Positions 27,823 to 36,860 of a stretch of 64,000 nucleotides of DNA are shown piece by piece. The notes beneath the pieces are model-generated. The model was not told where the DNA came from. It did no database searches and was given only the letters and a program-made list of their open reading frames with translations. Position 1 is the first letter of the stretch; each line of letters opens with the position of its first letter. Source of the DNA: DAHUXT01 sp036378295 (GTDB lineage: Bacteria; Chloroflexota; Ktedonobacteria; Ktedonobacterales; JADMIN01); contig DASUWS010000232.1 of NCBI GenBank assembly GCA_036378295.1, positions 14,390 through 78,389 of the forward strand, given 5' to 3'. The position numbers were made by a program, and so were the translations under genes.

Positions 27823-28584
27823 ATGACCGATACGGCGGAAACACAGGGAGCGCAGAATGCTGCTACACCCAAGCGCGTGCTGATCGTGATGGCCCATCCC
27901 GACGACGGCGAGTTTGGCAGTGGCGGGACGCTGGCACGCTGGGCCGCGGAAGGCCGCGATATCTATTACTGCCTGATTACCGACGGACAGGCGGGCGACC
28001 AGGGCGACAAAGAGATTACCAGCGAGCAGCTTGCCGCGAAACGGCAGGTCGAGGCGCAGGCCGCCGCCGACGCGTTGGGGGTGAAGCATCCGGTGATCTT
28101 CCTGCATTATCAGGACTCCCGGCTGGAGCCGACCCTGCAGCTTCGCTCGGATATCGCGCGGGTAATTCGTCGCGTGAAGCCCGACGTGGTGATCTGCCAG
28201 GACCCGACGCGCTACTGGAGTGGGCAGGGGTACGTCAACCATCCTGACCATCGCATCGCGGGCGAGGCAACGCTCGGCGCAATCATTCCGGTGGCGGGCA
28301 CACGGCTGGCGTTCCCGGAACTGGCCGCAGAGGGCCTGGAGCCGCACGAGGTGAAGGAGGTCTACATCTCAGGCACGTCTGAGCCTGACCGCTGGGTGGA
28401 TATCAGTAGCTATATGGAGCAGAAGATCGCGGCACTCAAGGCCCACAAGAGCCAGATGCGCGACTGGGATCCGACGGAGATGATGCGCCAGTGGGCCAAG
28501 GAGACAGCCAATGGCGCGCGCAAGTACGGCCACGAGATGGAATACGCCGAGGCGTACAAATACATCAATCGCGGGGACGGGTAG
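27823..28584 (+). CDS. PIG-L (LmbE)-family zinc deacetylase
   Basis: Predicted 253-residue enzyme. AHPDDGEFGSGGTLARW gives the His and Asp zinc ligands and catalytic Asp; NHPDHR gives the second His. The family removes acetyl from GlcNAc-type conjugates, including the MshB step of mycothiol, BshB of bacillithiol and PIG-L of GPI lipids. An inositol-linked substrate is attractive because ino1 lies 22 kb away, but no mycothiol gene is visible here. GAGGAGA lies about 12 bases before the ATG. A terminator follows. Confidence 0.88.
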   Translation: MTDTAETQGAQNAATPKRVLIVMAHPDDGEFGSGGTLARWAAEGRDIYYCLITDGQAGDQGDKEITSEQLAAKRQVEAQAAADALGVKHPVIFLHYQDSRLEPTLQLRSDIARVIRRVKPDVVICQDPTRYWSGQGYVNHPDHRIAGEATLGAIIPVAGTRLAFPELAAEGLEPHEVKEVYISGTSEPDRWVDISSYMEQKIAALKAHKSQMRDWDPTEMMRQWAKETANGARKYGHEMEYAEAYKYINRGDG

Positions 28585-28600
28585 ATAGCAGCGCTCCCTC

Positions 28601-28630
28601 ACCCCTCCCTGTATCGGGGAGGGGTATTTT
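28601..28630 (+). terminator. Terminator between PIG-L gene and sufU
   Basis: ACCCCTCCC and GGGAGGGGT-type arms (9 paired bases) with a short loop, followed by ATTTT. It lies between the ends of two convergent genes and is preceded by CCCTC, like other family members. Confidence 0.75.
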
Positions 28631-28634
28631 CGCG

Positions 28635-29039
28635 CTATTTTTGAGCCGCCAGCCGCTTCATACGTAGCTCGTGCGCGCCCTGCTTGAGTGTGCCAAGGGC
28701 AACCGTAGCGCAGGTGGGGCGAGCCATCACCACTTCGCGCCCAAGATCGTCTATGAGCGTCTCGAAGCTCAGCTGTTCGACCTCTTCTAGCGTCATCCCC
28801 TGCACCATTTCAGTCACATAGGATGCGGCAGCCATACTAATTGTGCAGCCCTCGCCCTCGAAGGAGACGGTTTCGATACGTCCCTCCGGGTCTACCGTGG
28901 CGAACATCTCCACCTTGTCGGCGCAGCCTGGATTGCCCCCCGTCTGATCGATATCGGCGTTTTCCAGTTTGCCCCGGTTGCGCGGGTTATTGTAGTGATC
29001 GACGAGAAATTCGATGGCTTCCTGGCGATCCATACTCAT
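28635..29039 (-). CDS. sufU: SufU/IscU-type Fe-S cluster scaffold protein
   Basis: Predicted 134-residue scaffold or cysteine-desulfurase activator. The three conserved Cys are in GGNPGCADKV, EGEGCTIS and RPTCATVALG; the Asp after the first Cys is kept. The length and the long gap between the second and third Cys fit the SufU group. ATG 29039 has GAGGG 9 bases before it. No sufS or sufB is adjacent, so it is separated from its usual operon. The next gene upstream is a rhodanese, another sulfur-handling protein. Confidence 0.88.
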   Translation of the reverse strand: MSMDRQEAIEFLVDHYNNPRNRGKLENADIDQTGGNPGCADKVEMFATVDPEGRIETVSFEGEGCTISMAAASYVTEMVQGMTLEEVEQLSFETLIDDLGREVVMARPTCATVALGTLKQGAHELRMKRLAAQK

Positions 29040-29183
29040 CGATAAGACCCTCTTTCCCAGTGTTCTCTCTATGCAATGATCATGTGTTCCTGATGTGGCG
29101 TTGCCGTGAGACGGACAAGGCGGCGCACCGGAATTCCCAGTGGCCACCTTGCAGTATACCGCGTCCAGTCGTTTCGCGGCGGA

Positions 29184-30086
29184 TCAGGCTTCCTCGCCCT
29201 GCTTGATCTGCGCGCCGACCAGATTGCCCCACTCCGTCCACGAGCCGTCATAGTTGCGCACGTTGGGATAGCCGAGCAGTTGGGTCAGCACGAACCAGGT
29301 ATGCGCGGATCGCTCGCCAATGCGGCAGTACGCGACCACCTCTTTGTCAGGAGTAATGCCCTTGCCACCATAGATGGCGCGCAACTCGTCGGCAGACTTG
29401 AAGGTGCCGTCCGGGTTGGCGGCGGTGGCCCAGGGAATGTTCTGCGCGCCGGGGATATGCCCTCCGCGCGATGCGCCCTCCTGCGGATAGTTCACCATGT
29501 GTACCAGCTTGCCGGTATACTCGTCGGGCGAGCGCACATCCACCAGCGCCGCTGCGCCGCTCACCAGCTCTCCATCCAGCAGCCCTTCGACCTGGCGGCG
29601 GAAGGCGCGGATGGAAAGATCAGGCTGCTGCGCAGTGTAGGTGGTCGGCACGAACTGCGGAACCTCTTTGGTATACGGGCGGTTTTCAGCCTCCCAAAGC
29701 GTGCGCCCCCCGTTCATCAGCCGGGCGTCCCTGTGGCCATACATCTTGAAGAGCCAGTAGCTATAGGCGGCGTACCAGTTGTTCTTGTCGCCATAGAACA
29801 CGACGGTAGTATCGTTGCTGATACCATAGCGGCTCATCAGCGCCTCGAATGCCGCTTTATCCACGAAGTCGCGCCGCACCGGGTCCTGCACATCAGTATG
29901 CCAGTCGAGCTTGACGGCATTCTGGATGTGGCCAACTGCCTCATAGAGCAGCGGGTCCTCATCGGCCTCGACGATACGAACCGACGGGTCGTTGAGGTGT
30001 TGGGCGACCCATTCTGTCGTTACCAGCACCTCTGGATGCGTGTATGCTGTAGTCTCCGTGGTTGTGCCTGTCGCGGTGTCTGCCAT
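29184..30086 (-). CDS. sseA: Thiosulfate/3-mercaptopyruvate sulfurtransferase (tandem rhodanese)
   Basis: Predicted 300-residue protein with two rhodanese domains. The N-terminal one is inactive; the C-terminal one has the catalytic Cys in the loop VAYCRIGERSAHTW. ALVDVRSPDEYTG and the GHIPGAQNIPW stretch are typical. The CRIGER loop fits a thiosulfate-type sulfurtransferase. ATG 30086 is preferred because GAGGAGG lies 6 bases before it, while the in-frame ATG 30092 directly abuts the box. It precedes sufU on the same strand with a 144-base gap. Confidence 0.9.
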   Translation of the reverse strand: MADTATGTTTETTAYTHPEVLVTTEWVAQHLNDPSVRIVEADEDPLLYEAVGHIQNAVKLDWHTDVQDPVRRDFVDKAAFEALMSRYGISNDTTVVFYGDKNNWYAAYSYWLFKMYGHRDARLMNGGRTLWEAENRPYTKEVPQFVPTTYTAQQPDLSIRAFRRQVEGLLDGELVSGAAALVDVRSPDEYTGKLVHMVNYPQEGASRGGHIPGAQNIPWATAANPDGTFKSADELRAIYGGKGITPDKEVVAYCRIGERSAHTWFVLTQLLGYPNVRNYDGSWTEWGNLVGAQIKQGEEA

Positions 30087-30638
30087 GCTCATTCCTCCTC
30101 ATATGCCGCACAATGCATATTTCCTGCGATGGATGCCGTGATCCGTTGTCTGACCGTGCCGGGAAATCCGTCCTTTTCCAGATGTATCGCGCCGCACGGT
30201 GAACAGATCCCAGGTCAGCCGCCTTCTCTATTGTGCATATATCCTAGCAAAATAGTCAACATTGTAACAGCAATCACCCGCTGATCTGCGTAACGCCTGG
30301 AGGATAGCGACGGGGCATGCGAGGGGTACGCTACAGGCAGGGCGGAAGATTCGGTCTCGTGTTACGCGGCCTTTAGCGCTACCCCGCGAGATGATGACGA
30401 GGTGAACAGTTGCAGGAGCACCTCATGCCCGGGGTCAACGAAACGATGCCATCAGCGCATGTCTCGCTCTGGCTGGTGCAGCCAGCCCCACGCCCCTCGT
30501 TGCCAGACAGCAACTGGATGACGATGGAACCATGATTGAACGAGCATGCGCCAGGACAACGCGGACCGAAACGAGTACAACCACCGCGTGTCCCAGCGAG
30601 GGACACACGCTTACATGCCTGTGTATGGAGTGCGGTGG
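30087..30638. other. Intergenic region, nothing seen
   Basis: About 550 bases between the rhodanese gene and the end of the secreted-protein gene. Open frames here look like shadows; no tRNA, strong hairpin or repeat was recognised. Confidence 0.4.
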
Positions 30639-31829
30639 CTATTGCAGGATGGTAGCACAGTACGTGGTGTTGGGGCCGCTTGGGCTTGGACACTCCGTCG
30701 TCTGGGCGAATTGCAGCGCCTCGCCAAAGTCTTTGGTCGTGCCGGGATAGTTGCCGCCGTAGGTGAAGACCTTCGCAGATGCGTTATAGGCGAACCAGGG
30801 GTAGACGCAGAACGGCTGGCCGTAGTTGGCTGCCCCGCAATACTGGTTGACTTCGGCCTCGCCGCCATAATCGCTTACCGCTGCCCAGTGCTTCGGCTTG
30901 CTACCGTCACCGAACGTCACATCTTTCACGAGCAGAGGCGAGAAGCCGAGCCAGGACGGCAGATTATAGGAATCGCACGGCGGCTTTGTGGCGCTTCCCG
31001 GCACACAGAACTGCGAGGGCGGCTGGGCAAACTGGCTGGTATGCCCAATCTCCCAGACGAGGCTATTGGGTGTGTCGTAGACCAGGCCCCACTTGAGCGC
31101 GTTGCCAATAGTCTGGGTATCGTAGGCGGGCATCAGCGGGCCATCGGCCTGGCTGTTCAGGATGATCGTGCCGCTATGGCCTGTCGTGAGGTCGCTCACC
31201 GTGATGTGCATGCCATCCTGCGCGGCAGTGACGTACTGGTGATCGGTGATGGTGTCGCCCGCGTGCATGAGGAGCGGCCCGCCGCTCGCCGAATCCGTCA
31301 GCATGGCATTGAACGCGGCGGACTCGGAGTCTCCATGCTGCGAGACTCTCCAGACAGGTGAGCAGGCGGTATAGACGCCCGGAGCATAGGTGACATTGAA
31401 GCCGCCGCCCGATGAGCACCCCTTGAGCATGCTGTTGGGATAGAACTGCAGCTCCAGAAAGGCCTGGTTGAAGAGGCTGTTCGGGTCGGTGACGGTGCCG
31501 CCAATCCAGAAGGTTGGCCCAACGCTATCGACGGGGGTTGCGCCGTCTGTCGGCAGCACAACAGTCCAGGTGATGTCGCGTGCGGAGCCAGGGCTATCGG
31601 AAACGGGGTCGAGCTCCGGCTCATCGTGACCGGTGCAGCTATGCGTATACCAGACGTATTCCTGTGGATGGTGGCCAATACAGACGTTCTGCGCTTGCGA
31701 GGACGTCGAGGAGGTTTGACCTTGCGCGTGGGTGGGGATTCCTCGCGCTATCATACCGAATGCGAGGGCGGCCAGGAGTGCCGCGCCGAGGCTCAGTGGA
31801 AGGATTCGCCGGGTCAGGTGAACTGCCAT
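30639..31829 (-). CDS. Secreted protein of unknown function
   Basis: Predicted 396-residue exported protein. Residues 1-36 are a Sec signal peptide (RRILPLSLGAALLAAL) with cleavage likely after THAQG. The mature part has about ten Cys, probably in disulfides, and is rich in Gly, Ser, Thr and aromatic residues with a beta-sheet feel (FWIGGTVTDPNSLFNQAFLE). I do not recognise a catalytic motif or family. GAGGAAG lies before the ATG. It stands alone between two long non-coding stretches. Confidence 0.7.
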   Translation of the reverse strand: MAVHLTRRILPLSLGAALLAALAFGMIARGIPTHAQGQTSSTSSQAQNVCIGHHPQEYVWYTHSCTGHDEPELDPVSDSPGSARDITWTVVLPTDGATPVDSVGPTFWIGGTVTDPNSLFNQAFLELQFYPNSMLKGCSSGGGFNVTYAPGVYTACSPVWRVSQHGDSESAAFNAMLTDSASGGPLLMHAGDTITDHQYVTAAQDGMHITVSDLTTGHSGTIILNSQADGPLMPAYDTQTIGNALKWGLVYDTPNSLVWEIGHTSQFAQPPSQFCVPGSATKPPCDSYNLPSWLGFSPLLVKDVTFGDGSKPKHWAAVSDYGGEAEVNQYCGAANYGQPFCVYPWFAYNASAKVFTYGGNYPGTTKDFGEALQFAQTTECPSPSGPNTTYCATILQ

Positions 31830-32410
31830 GCGCTTGTGCTTCCTCTCTGTTGTGAAGATGCGCCAGCAAGAACGAATCGCCGGAGATACGTGGAAATGCC
31901 GATAGACCCACAGCCATATCTGCTACCGCAAGAGTACTTTGCCTGTATGCAATAACGCCGTTCGCGCCAAAACGTTTGCATCGCCTGGCTGTATTGAGAA
32001 GACGCCAGGCAGGACCAGTGCTCGCGTGCCATAGCACCTAGCCAGCGCAGGCGCTCACGAAAAGCGGGCCGCAACCGCTCGTTACTATCCAGCCTGTAAA
32101 GCCGCTGTGCCTTGAGGCCATACGGATGGAAGGGCTTGCGTTGGCTTCAGCCAGAAGCCCGTGAAGATTGCCGCTCTCGCTCGCTTGTGCGAGAATACTG
32201 CCACAGGCACTTTGCACCTTCACCAACGTGAATAGTGTTTGCGGGTTCCACGGTAAATCGTTCCCGTGGGTAAAAGCACTAACGTCCTTTGGAAGTCGGT
32301 GCCAAACGGTGATCTGGGTTGCTTTAGAGGTCACACTCGCCCAGGGAGTTTGCAACGCCTCTTGGGGCCGGGCAGGCCCTTCAGGCGCTAACGTAGTGGG
32401 TTGCCACCAG

Positions 32411-32456
32411 CGTTGCCTGAGAATCCGCTACGGCTTTAGCCTATGCGGAGTGTCAA
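32411..32456 (+). mobile_element. IS200/IS605-like right-end hairpin without a tnpB gene
   Basis: GAATCCGCTACGGCTTTAGC followed by CTATGCGGAGTGTCAA folds as CCGC-TA-GGC-TTTA-GCC-TA-GCGG with two single-base bulges. The GGCTTTAGCC core followed by GGAG and TCAA is typical of right ends of IS605-group elements, where it is also the 3' end of the TnpB guide RNA scaffold. No tnpA or tnpB frame is seen upstream, so this would be a relic or a PATE-like orphan end. By-eye call. Confidence 0.4.
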
Positions 32457-32510
32457 TATCCAGCCCGTTGTCCTGGAATGAACTTTGCTGCTGATCGTGA
32501 AGTGTTCGGG

Positions 32511-32546
32511 AGTGGGTTGAGTGGGTTGAGTGGGTTGAGTGGGTAT
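32511..32546. repeat. 9-bp tandem repeat
   Basis: AGTGGGTTG occurs three times in a row (32511-32537) and a fourth unit, AGTGGGTAT, is degenerate. Confidence 0.9.
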
Positions 32547-32840
32547 GGTGACACTGCGGCAGACGACGGCGCCAGCACGCCGAAGGAATGTGATGGCTCC
32601 TGGCTGAGCGCTGTGTGAGGAGGCAAGGGGCGCGGTCGAGAGAGCGCATCGCGGCCACACCTGGCGAGATATTCCAAGCAGGATCAGCATCCGAAGTTCA
32701 GCGCAATTGGCTGCGGCATAGCCTCTTTTGCTACCCACGTGTTCCCCGGGTGGAGTATAATCGCTCATATATGAGGTGAATACCTGGCAAGGTCATTGGG
32801 GATGCCAGCACCTCGACCACAGGAAATGGAGCGGAAGCTT

Positions 32841-33092
32841 ATGTTTGGTGGTTTACACTGGTACGACCTACTCGTACTGTTGGCGCTCGCGCTCCTGATT
32901 TTTGGCCCGAAGCGGCTCCCCGAGATGGGATCCTCCATTGGGAAAACGATCAAGGAGTTCCAGCGATCGATGCGCGAGGTGAAGGAGCCGGAGCCTACCG
33001 GGGCAGTCCCGCCCGCGACCTCTCAGGCCGCTCCTGAGTTGCCATCTGCCTCGGCGGTGAGCACGAGCCCGGCTGAAACTCCCAAGGATTAA
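32841..33092 (+). CDS. tatA: Twin-arginine translocase subunit TatA/E
   Basis: Predicted 83-residue subunit of the Tat pore for folded proteins. A short N-terminal membrane helix (YDLLVLLALALLIFGPKRLP) with the FGP hinge is followed by the amphipathic helix GSSIGKTIKEFQRSMREV and a Pro/Ala-rich tail. ATG 32841 has GGAG 9 bases before it; upstream starts (32802, 32826) add residues unlike TatA. It is followed by tatC after 53 bases. Confidence 0.92.
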   Translation: MFGGLHWYDLLVLLALALLIFGPKRLPEMGSSIGKTIKEFQRSMREVKEPEPTGAVPPATSQAAPELPSASAVSTSPAETPKD

Positions 33093-33145
33093 GTCGGCGC
33101 GCGCTAGTCCAAGTACGGTTGGATGCGCAGTCCGGGGAGGAAACA

Positions 33146-33925
33146 ATGGCAGCGGAAGAACTGCACCAATTCGACCAGACCGCCGGAGATGAGGAGCCCG
33201 AAGGCGGTACGATGACGCTCATCGAGCACCTCGAAGAGTTGCGCGCCCGGATGATCAGGGCTGGGATCGCGGTGGCCGCTTGCGCTGTCGTTGGGTTTAT
33301 CTTCTGGGATCGAATCATCGGTTTCCTCTTGCTGCCCCTCCCTGCCGCCGCTAACAAACTGCCAGGTGCGGCCCAAGGCCAACTGGTGGCCCACGATATC
33401 GGCGAGCCGTTTATGGTCGCGATCAAGGTAGGAATCGCCGTCGGCATTATGGTGGCCTCGCCGGTCATCCTCTACCAGACGTGGGCGTTTATCTCTCCCG
33501 CGCTGACCCGCCGCGAGCGCAAGTACGCCCTGCCCTTTACGCTGCTGGGCGTCGGCCTGTTCTTCGTTGGCATCACCGTCGGGTTTATCGTGCTGCGCTA
33601 TCCAATTGACTGGCTGGTCAATTTCGGCAACGACCGGTTCATTCTGCTGACCGACGCGGATAGCTACTTCACGTTTGTGACGTACTTCCTGCTGGCGTTC
33701 GCGATTGTCTTCGAGTTGCCGCTCGTGCTGACATTCATGTCAGTAGTCGGCATCATCAACAGTACCATCCTGCGGCAGAAGCGGCTCTACATCCTTTTTG
33801 CGCTGTGGTTCCTCTCCTGCTTCATCACGCCTGGCGCTGATCCTTTCAGCCCCCTCATCATCGCCGCATCGTTTACCGTCCTGTTCGAGCTCTCCATCAT
33901 CCTGATGCGCGCCATCGGGCGGTAG
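33146..33925 (+). CDS. tatC: Twin-arginine translocase subunit TatC
   Basis: Predicted 259-residue six-helix receptor for Tat signal peptides. MTLIEHLEELRARMIRAGIA is the typical start, with the Glu in HLEELR that contacts the twin-arginine motif; SPVILYQTWAFISPALTRRE and FELPLVLTF are also typical. About 30 acidic residues precede it. GGGGAGGAAAC lies before ATG 33146. With TatA it makes a minimal two-gene Tat system. Confidence 0.95.
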   Translation: MAAEELHQFDQTAGDEEPEGGTMTLIEHLEELRARMIRAGIAVAACAVVGFIFWDRIIGFLLLPLPAAANKLPGAAQGQLVAHDIGEPFMVAIKVGIAVGIMVASPVILYQTWAFISPALTRRERKYALPFTLLGVGLFFVGITVGFIVLRYPIDWLVNFGNDRFILLTDADSYFTFVTYFLLAFAIVFELPLVLTFMSVVGIINSTILRQKRLYILFALWFLSCFITPGADPFSPLIIAASFTVLFELSIILMRAIGR

Positions 33926-33968
33926 GCCAGGTCGCATTGCGCCGAGGCGTCGAGCGGAGCAGAGGAGA

Positions 33969-34703
33969 TCAGGCGAATACGCGGGCGAGCGCTTTGCGCA
34001 GGTCCGCTGAGAGTGGGTGACGCGCGCGGGGATGCTCGTAGAGCACAGGCGAGGATGGCGCCAGCACAGCGACGGCGCTGAGACGCTCCAGACGCCGCAG
34101 CAGGTCACGCGCATCGGCAAAGCCTCTTCGCCTGCAGGCGTCGTCGTCTCGCTGTTGAGCGAGCGCAGCCACCCCATTGAGCGCGGCGCGCAGGTGCTCC
34201 GCGGCGATCACATGCTCGCTCCCGTTCTTCAACACAAGGACGTTCATAGTTGACGCGGGCAGCTGGCGCAGCTTCTCCGAGAGAACGGCAGCCAGGCGCA
34301 GGTCGTCATGGGTCGTGGGTGGACGAAGATGACGCACCTCGACCGTGAACGATGTATGCGTCTTGAAGGTGACGCCGAAGTCGGGTCCGCGCTGGCGCTC
34401 CGCGAGATATGGCTCATAGACGAGCGTGAAAGCACGCTCAGTCAGGAGCCTGCGCGCCACGTCGAGTTCCGCCAGCAGATCAAAGTAGCCATCGTTCGCT
34501 GTGATACCCCGGAGCTTCTTGCCAATTTTGCCCTGGTATGTGTCGAGGAAGGCAGCAAAGCGCGGGCTTTCGATGGCCCAGGCGTGGCAGGGCGCCGCCA
34601 GCGGGGTCGTGCCGAAGAGCGTGGCGCTAAGCCGGGAGATTTCGCCGCGCTTCAGCCGGGGAGATGTTCGGTCTGGGGTTCCCGACGATGTTGTGGGGCG
34701 CAT
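33969..34703 (-). CDS. Unknown protein with PD-(D/E)XK nuclease-like motif
   Basis: Predicted 244-residue soluble protein I cannot assign. The middle resembles a restriction-endonuclease-like fold: a helix with an acidic residue (LLAELDVARRLL), then GPDFGVTFKTHTSFTVEVRH, which reads as PD-x(12-13)-ExR, the PD-(D/E)XK pattern with Arg in place of Lys. The end is Arg-rich and helical. ATG 34703 has GGAG 8 bases before it; a GTG at 34739 is also open. It stands alone, convergent with tatC. Catalytic activity is not certain because the Lys is replaced. Confidence 0.55.
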   Translation of the reverse strand: MRPTTSSGTPDRTSPRLKRGEISRLSATLFGTTPLAAPCHAWAIESPRFAAFLDTYQGKIGKKLRGITANDGYFDLLAELDVARRLLTERAFTLVYEPYLAERQRGPDFGVTFKTHTSFTVEVRHLRPPTTHDDLRLAAVLSEKLRQLPASTMNVLVLKNGSEHVIAAEHLRAALNGVAALAQQRDDDACRRRGFADARDLLRRLERLSAVAVLAPSSPVLYEHPRARHPLSADLRKALARVFA

Positions 34704-34935
34704 AGATGAGATGCTCCAAATGTCGTCGTCCGCTCGCACGGAGCTGATGCAAGGATACTACTACTCACTACCAACTATCACTACCAGTGCCAGCGCATAT
34801 TCATTGTAGAGCATATCGGCGCTGAGATGCGGGAAGAAATCTGCGGGAAATGCAGGAAAGACGGCACGCCGCAATCCCTGTTCGGAATCGCGGCGTGCGG
34901 AACGAAACCGGTAGCGCGGCTGCGCCATAGGGTGG

Positions 34936-35403
34936 CTAGCGATGGCCAGCCTTCGCGGCGCGCTTCTTCGGGTTGGGCTGTGGCTGGTATTGCGCTTTGA
35001 TGCGCTCCTGCCGGTAGTATTCCAGATGGCCGGAATAGTGGCGGGTGAAGTAGAGGGCCCAGTAGATGGCGATGATCGCCAGCCAGACCAGCCAGCCATA
35101 GCGCCAGATACGCCACGCGAAGAGCGAGGAGTCGAGCGCATAACGCGCGCCAATCAGAATCCAGCCGACGAGTGCGAGCGGCCAGAGCTGATTCATGAAC
35201 TTGGTCATGAGATACTTGTGCAGCGTATGATGACCAAAGAAGCGTCTGCGTCCTTCGAGCGCGTAGTAGAGTGGAATGAGCAGGCCAAGTCCGCAGAAGA
35301 TCATCCAGGGCAGATAAAAGTGAAAGGTCTCCGGATGACCAGAAGGCGTGCTAGCGCCCGCTGAAACCGGGTCCGTAAATAACCAGGCGACGATCTTATC
35401 CAT
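34936..35403 (-). CDS. Membrane protein of unknown function
   Basis: Predicted 155-residue protein with three hydrophobic helices (around 27-45, 70-88 and 100-120) and a long basic C-terminal tail (RRQ..PKKRAAKAGHR) on the cytosolic side. Trp, Tyr and His are frequent. I know no family. ATG 35403 was chosen for an AGGA box; ATG 35415 directly abuts a GGAGG and is less likely. No operon partner. Confidence 0.6.
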   Translation of the reverse strand: MDKIVAWLFTDPVSAGASTPSGHPETFHFYLPWMIFCGLGLLIPLYYALEGRRRFFGHHTLHKYLMTKFMNQLWPLALVGWILIGARYALDSSLFAWRIWRYGWLVWLAIIAIYWALYFTRHYSGHLEYYRQERIKAQYQPQPNPKKRAAKAGHR

Positions 35404-35687
35404 GGATCCTGCCATCCTCCAGTTGCCGTACTCAATCGTCGTGTGCCCGTTCGCTTCTGGCACGGACACTTATCCTGGTCATTCTATCAGACCCACGGCA
35501 GCCGGTCAAATGCGGGTATATTCGAGCAGAGTGGGGCAGAGTCGCGGCATATTGGGGAAGAACGATGGCGTAGCCCGTACTTCGTGTTATACTGGGCGGC
35601 GTGAGATGAGCCGGAGCAGGCTATAATGGGGCCACACGGGCACACCGGACGCAATAGCGCGAGTGGCCAGCAACGGAGGGAACAGGC

Positions 35688-36782
35688 ATGCGACGCAGGG
35701 GGCAACACATCATTGGCAAAGGCTGGTGTGGGCTATGGGCGCTGATGATGCTGCTGCTAATGGTGGGGAGTGCATTCACGGCACGGACAGCGCATGCTGA
35801 TCCTGCCAATGGCAAGATGCAAGTGGTTGTGCCAAATCCGTCCGGTGGGACTGTGCAAGGGCCGGTACATGCGAATGTCTCGGTAACAGGAACTGCGACA
35901 ACCGCAGGGGCGACCTTCGCGCTGGGCTGGGCCAAGCAATCCGATGGATGCGCAACCGGGTTTACCCCCTTCGATGGCACGCAGCCAGTCACCGCGGATA
36001 GCAGCGGCAACTTCACGGCCACGTTTGTCTGGCCAGACGCCGCGGATACGACAGGCGCGCTCTATCTGATCTGTGCGCGGGATACCGCGAATCCGGACAC
36101 AAATGTGATTACGGCTGACCAGACATTCCAGGTGGCCGGCGCGAGTGCCCCACAGATCACCCTCCAACGGGCGCCTCTGCCGACGACGACAGCCACGGCA
36201 ACGCCTCCGAAAGGCTTCCACGCGAATGGACCGGTACAGGTGAACGGCAAGGGCTTTTTCCCCGTGGGCACGCAGATAGCCATCTATGTGACAGCCAGCA
36301 CGACATTCTCCGCGCAAGATCTCCAATCGAACACCCCGCTCAAGACCGTAGATGGCTCGTCGATTGTCTCAGATGGCCAGGGACAGTTCACGGCAGTCGT
36401 CACCCTGCCAGGCACCACCGGTAAGTGGTTCGTCCATGCCGTCTCGACGGATAGCACAACCCAGGGGCAGACGGCATTTCCTCCATCGTTGGTCACGACG
36501 CGGGCGATTCAAATCGACGATCCGCTGCCAACTCCCACGCCCATACTGACCCCCACAACCACACCTGCCGCCGGAACCGGGACAACGCCTGGCGATAAGA
36601 CATCATCCGGCGACGGCATGCGGGTCGTGGCGATTGCGGGACTCGGCATCTTGAGCCTGATCCTCTTCATCGTCGGCGGCATTCTGGTCGCCTCGGTGGT
36701 GCTCGGCCCACGCACACCGCCCAAACTGGATAGCGGAACGCGGTCGCAGCCCGGAGCCATACGCTCCGGCCCACAGTGGTAG
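35688..36782 (+). CDS. Secreted protein anchored by a C-terminal helix
   Basis: Predicted 364-residue exported protein. Residues 1-36 form a signal peptide (LWALMMLLLMVGSAFTART, cleavage likely after HA). The outside part has two beta-sandwich-like domains, roughly 42-150 and 165-275, of the Ig/adhesion-type look (VPNPSGGTVQGPVHANVSV). A Thr/Pro linker (PTPTPILTPTTTP) leads to a membrane helix (VVAIAGLGILSLILFIVGG) and a short basic tail. GGAGGGAAC lies before the ATG. Likely a surface protein; no catalytic motif seen. Confidence 0.7.
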   Translation: MRRRGQHIIGKGWCGLWALMMLLLMVGSAFTARTAHADPANGKMQVVVPNPSGGTVQGPVHANVSVTGTATTAGATFALGWAKQSDGCATGFTPFDGTQPVTADSSGNFTATFVWPDAADTTGALYLICARDTANPDTNVITADQTFQVAGASAPQITLQRAPLPTTTATATPPKGFHANGPVQVNGKGFFPVGTQIAIYVTASTTFSAQDLQSNTPLKTVDGSSIVSDGQGQFTAVVTLPGTTGKWFVHAVSTDSTTQGQTAFPPSLVTTRAIQIDDPLPTPTPILTPTTTPAAGTGTTPGDKTSSGDGMRVVAIAGLGILSLILFIVGGILVASVVLGPRTPPKLDSGTRSQPGAIRSGPQW

Positions 36783-36860
36783 GAGAACGAAGCCACTCGT
36801 CATCGGGGAGGGCTCTGAACAAACAGGACTGGGCGCGGCGACACCAAAGCCATCGGCCAG

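Larger units (their letters stand above)
31830..32840. other. 1-kb non-coding region with mobile-element relic
   Basis: No gene is supported. The right part carries an IS605-type end-like hairpin (32411-32456) and a 9-base tandem repeat (32511-32546). Fragments of open frames on both strands do not match a transposase or TnpB by eye. The bases directly before 32841 hold the tat promoter region, not clearly defined. Confidence 0.4.

Noticed and set aside
31814..32355. Minus-strand frames in the 1-kb gap as remnants of a transposase
   Set aside because: No transposase or TnpB motif could be recognised; only the end hairpin is supported.
32160..32494. Plus-strand frame of 108 residues before the hairpin
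   Set aside because: Cys/Trp/Ser-rich translation without zinc-ribbon or RuvC motifs; likely non-coding guide-RNA-like or relic sequence.
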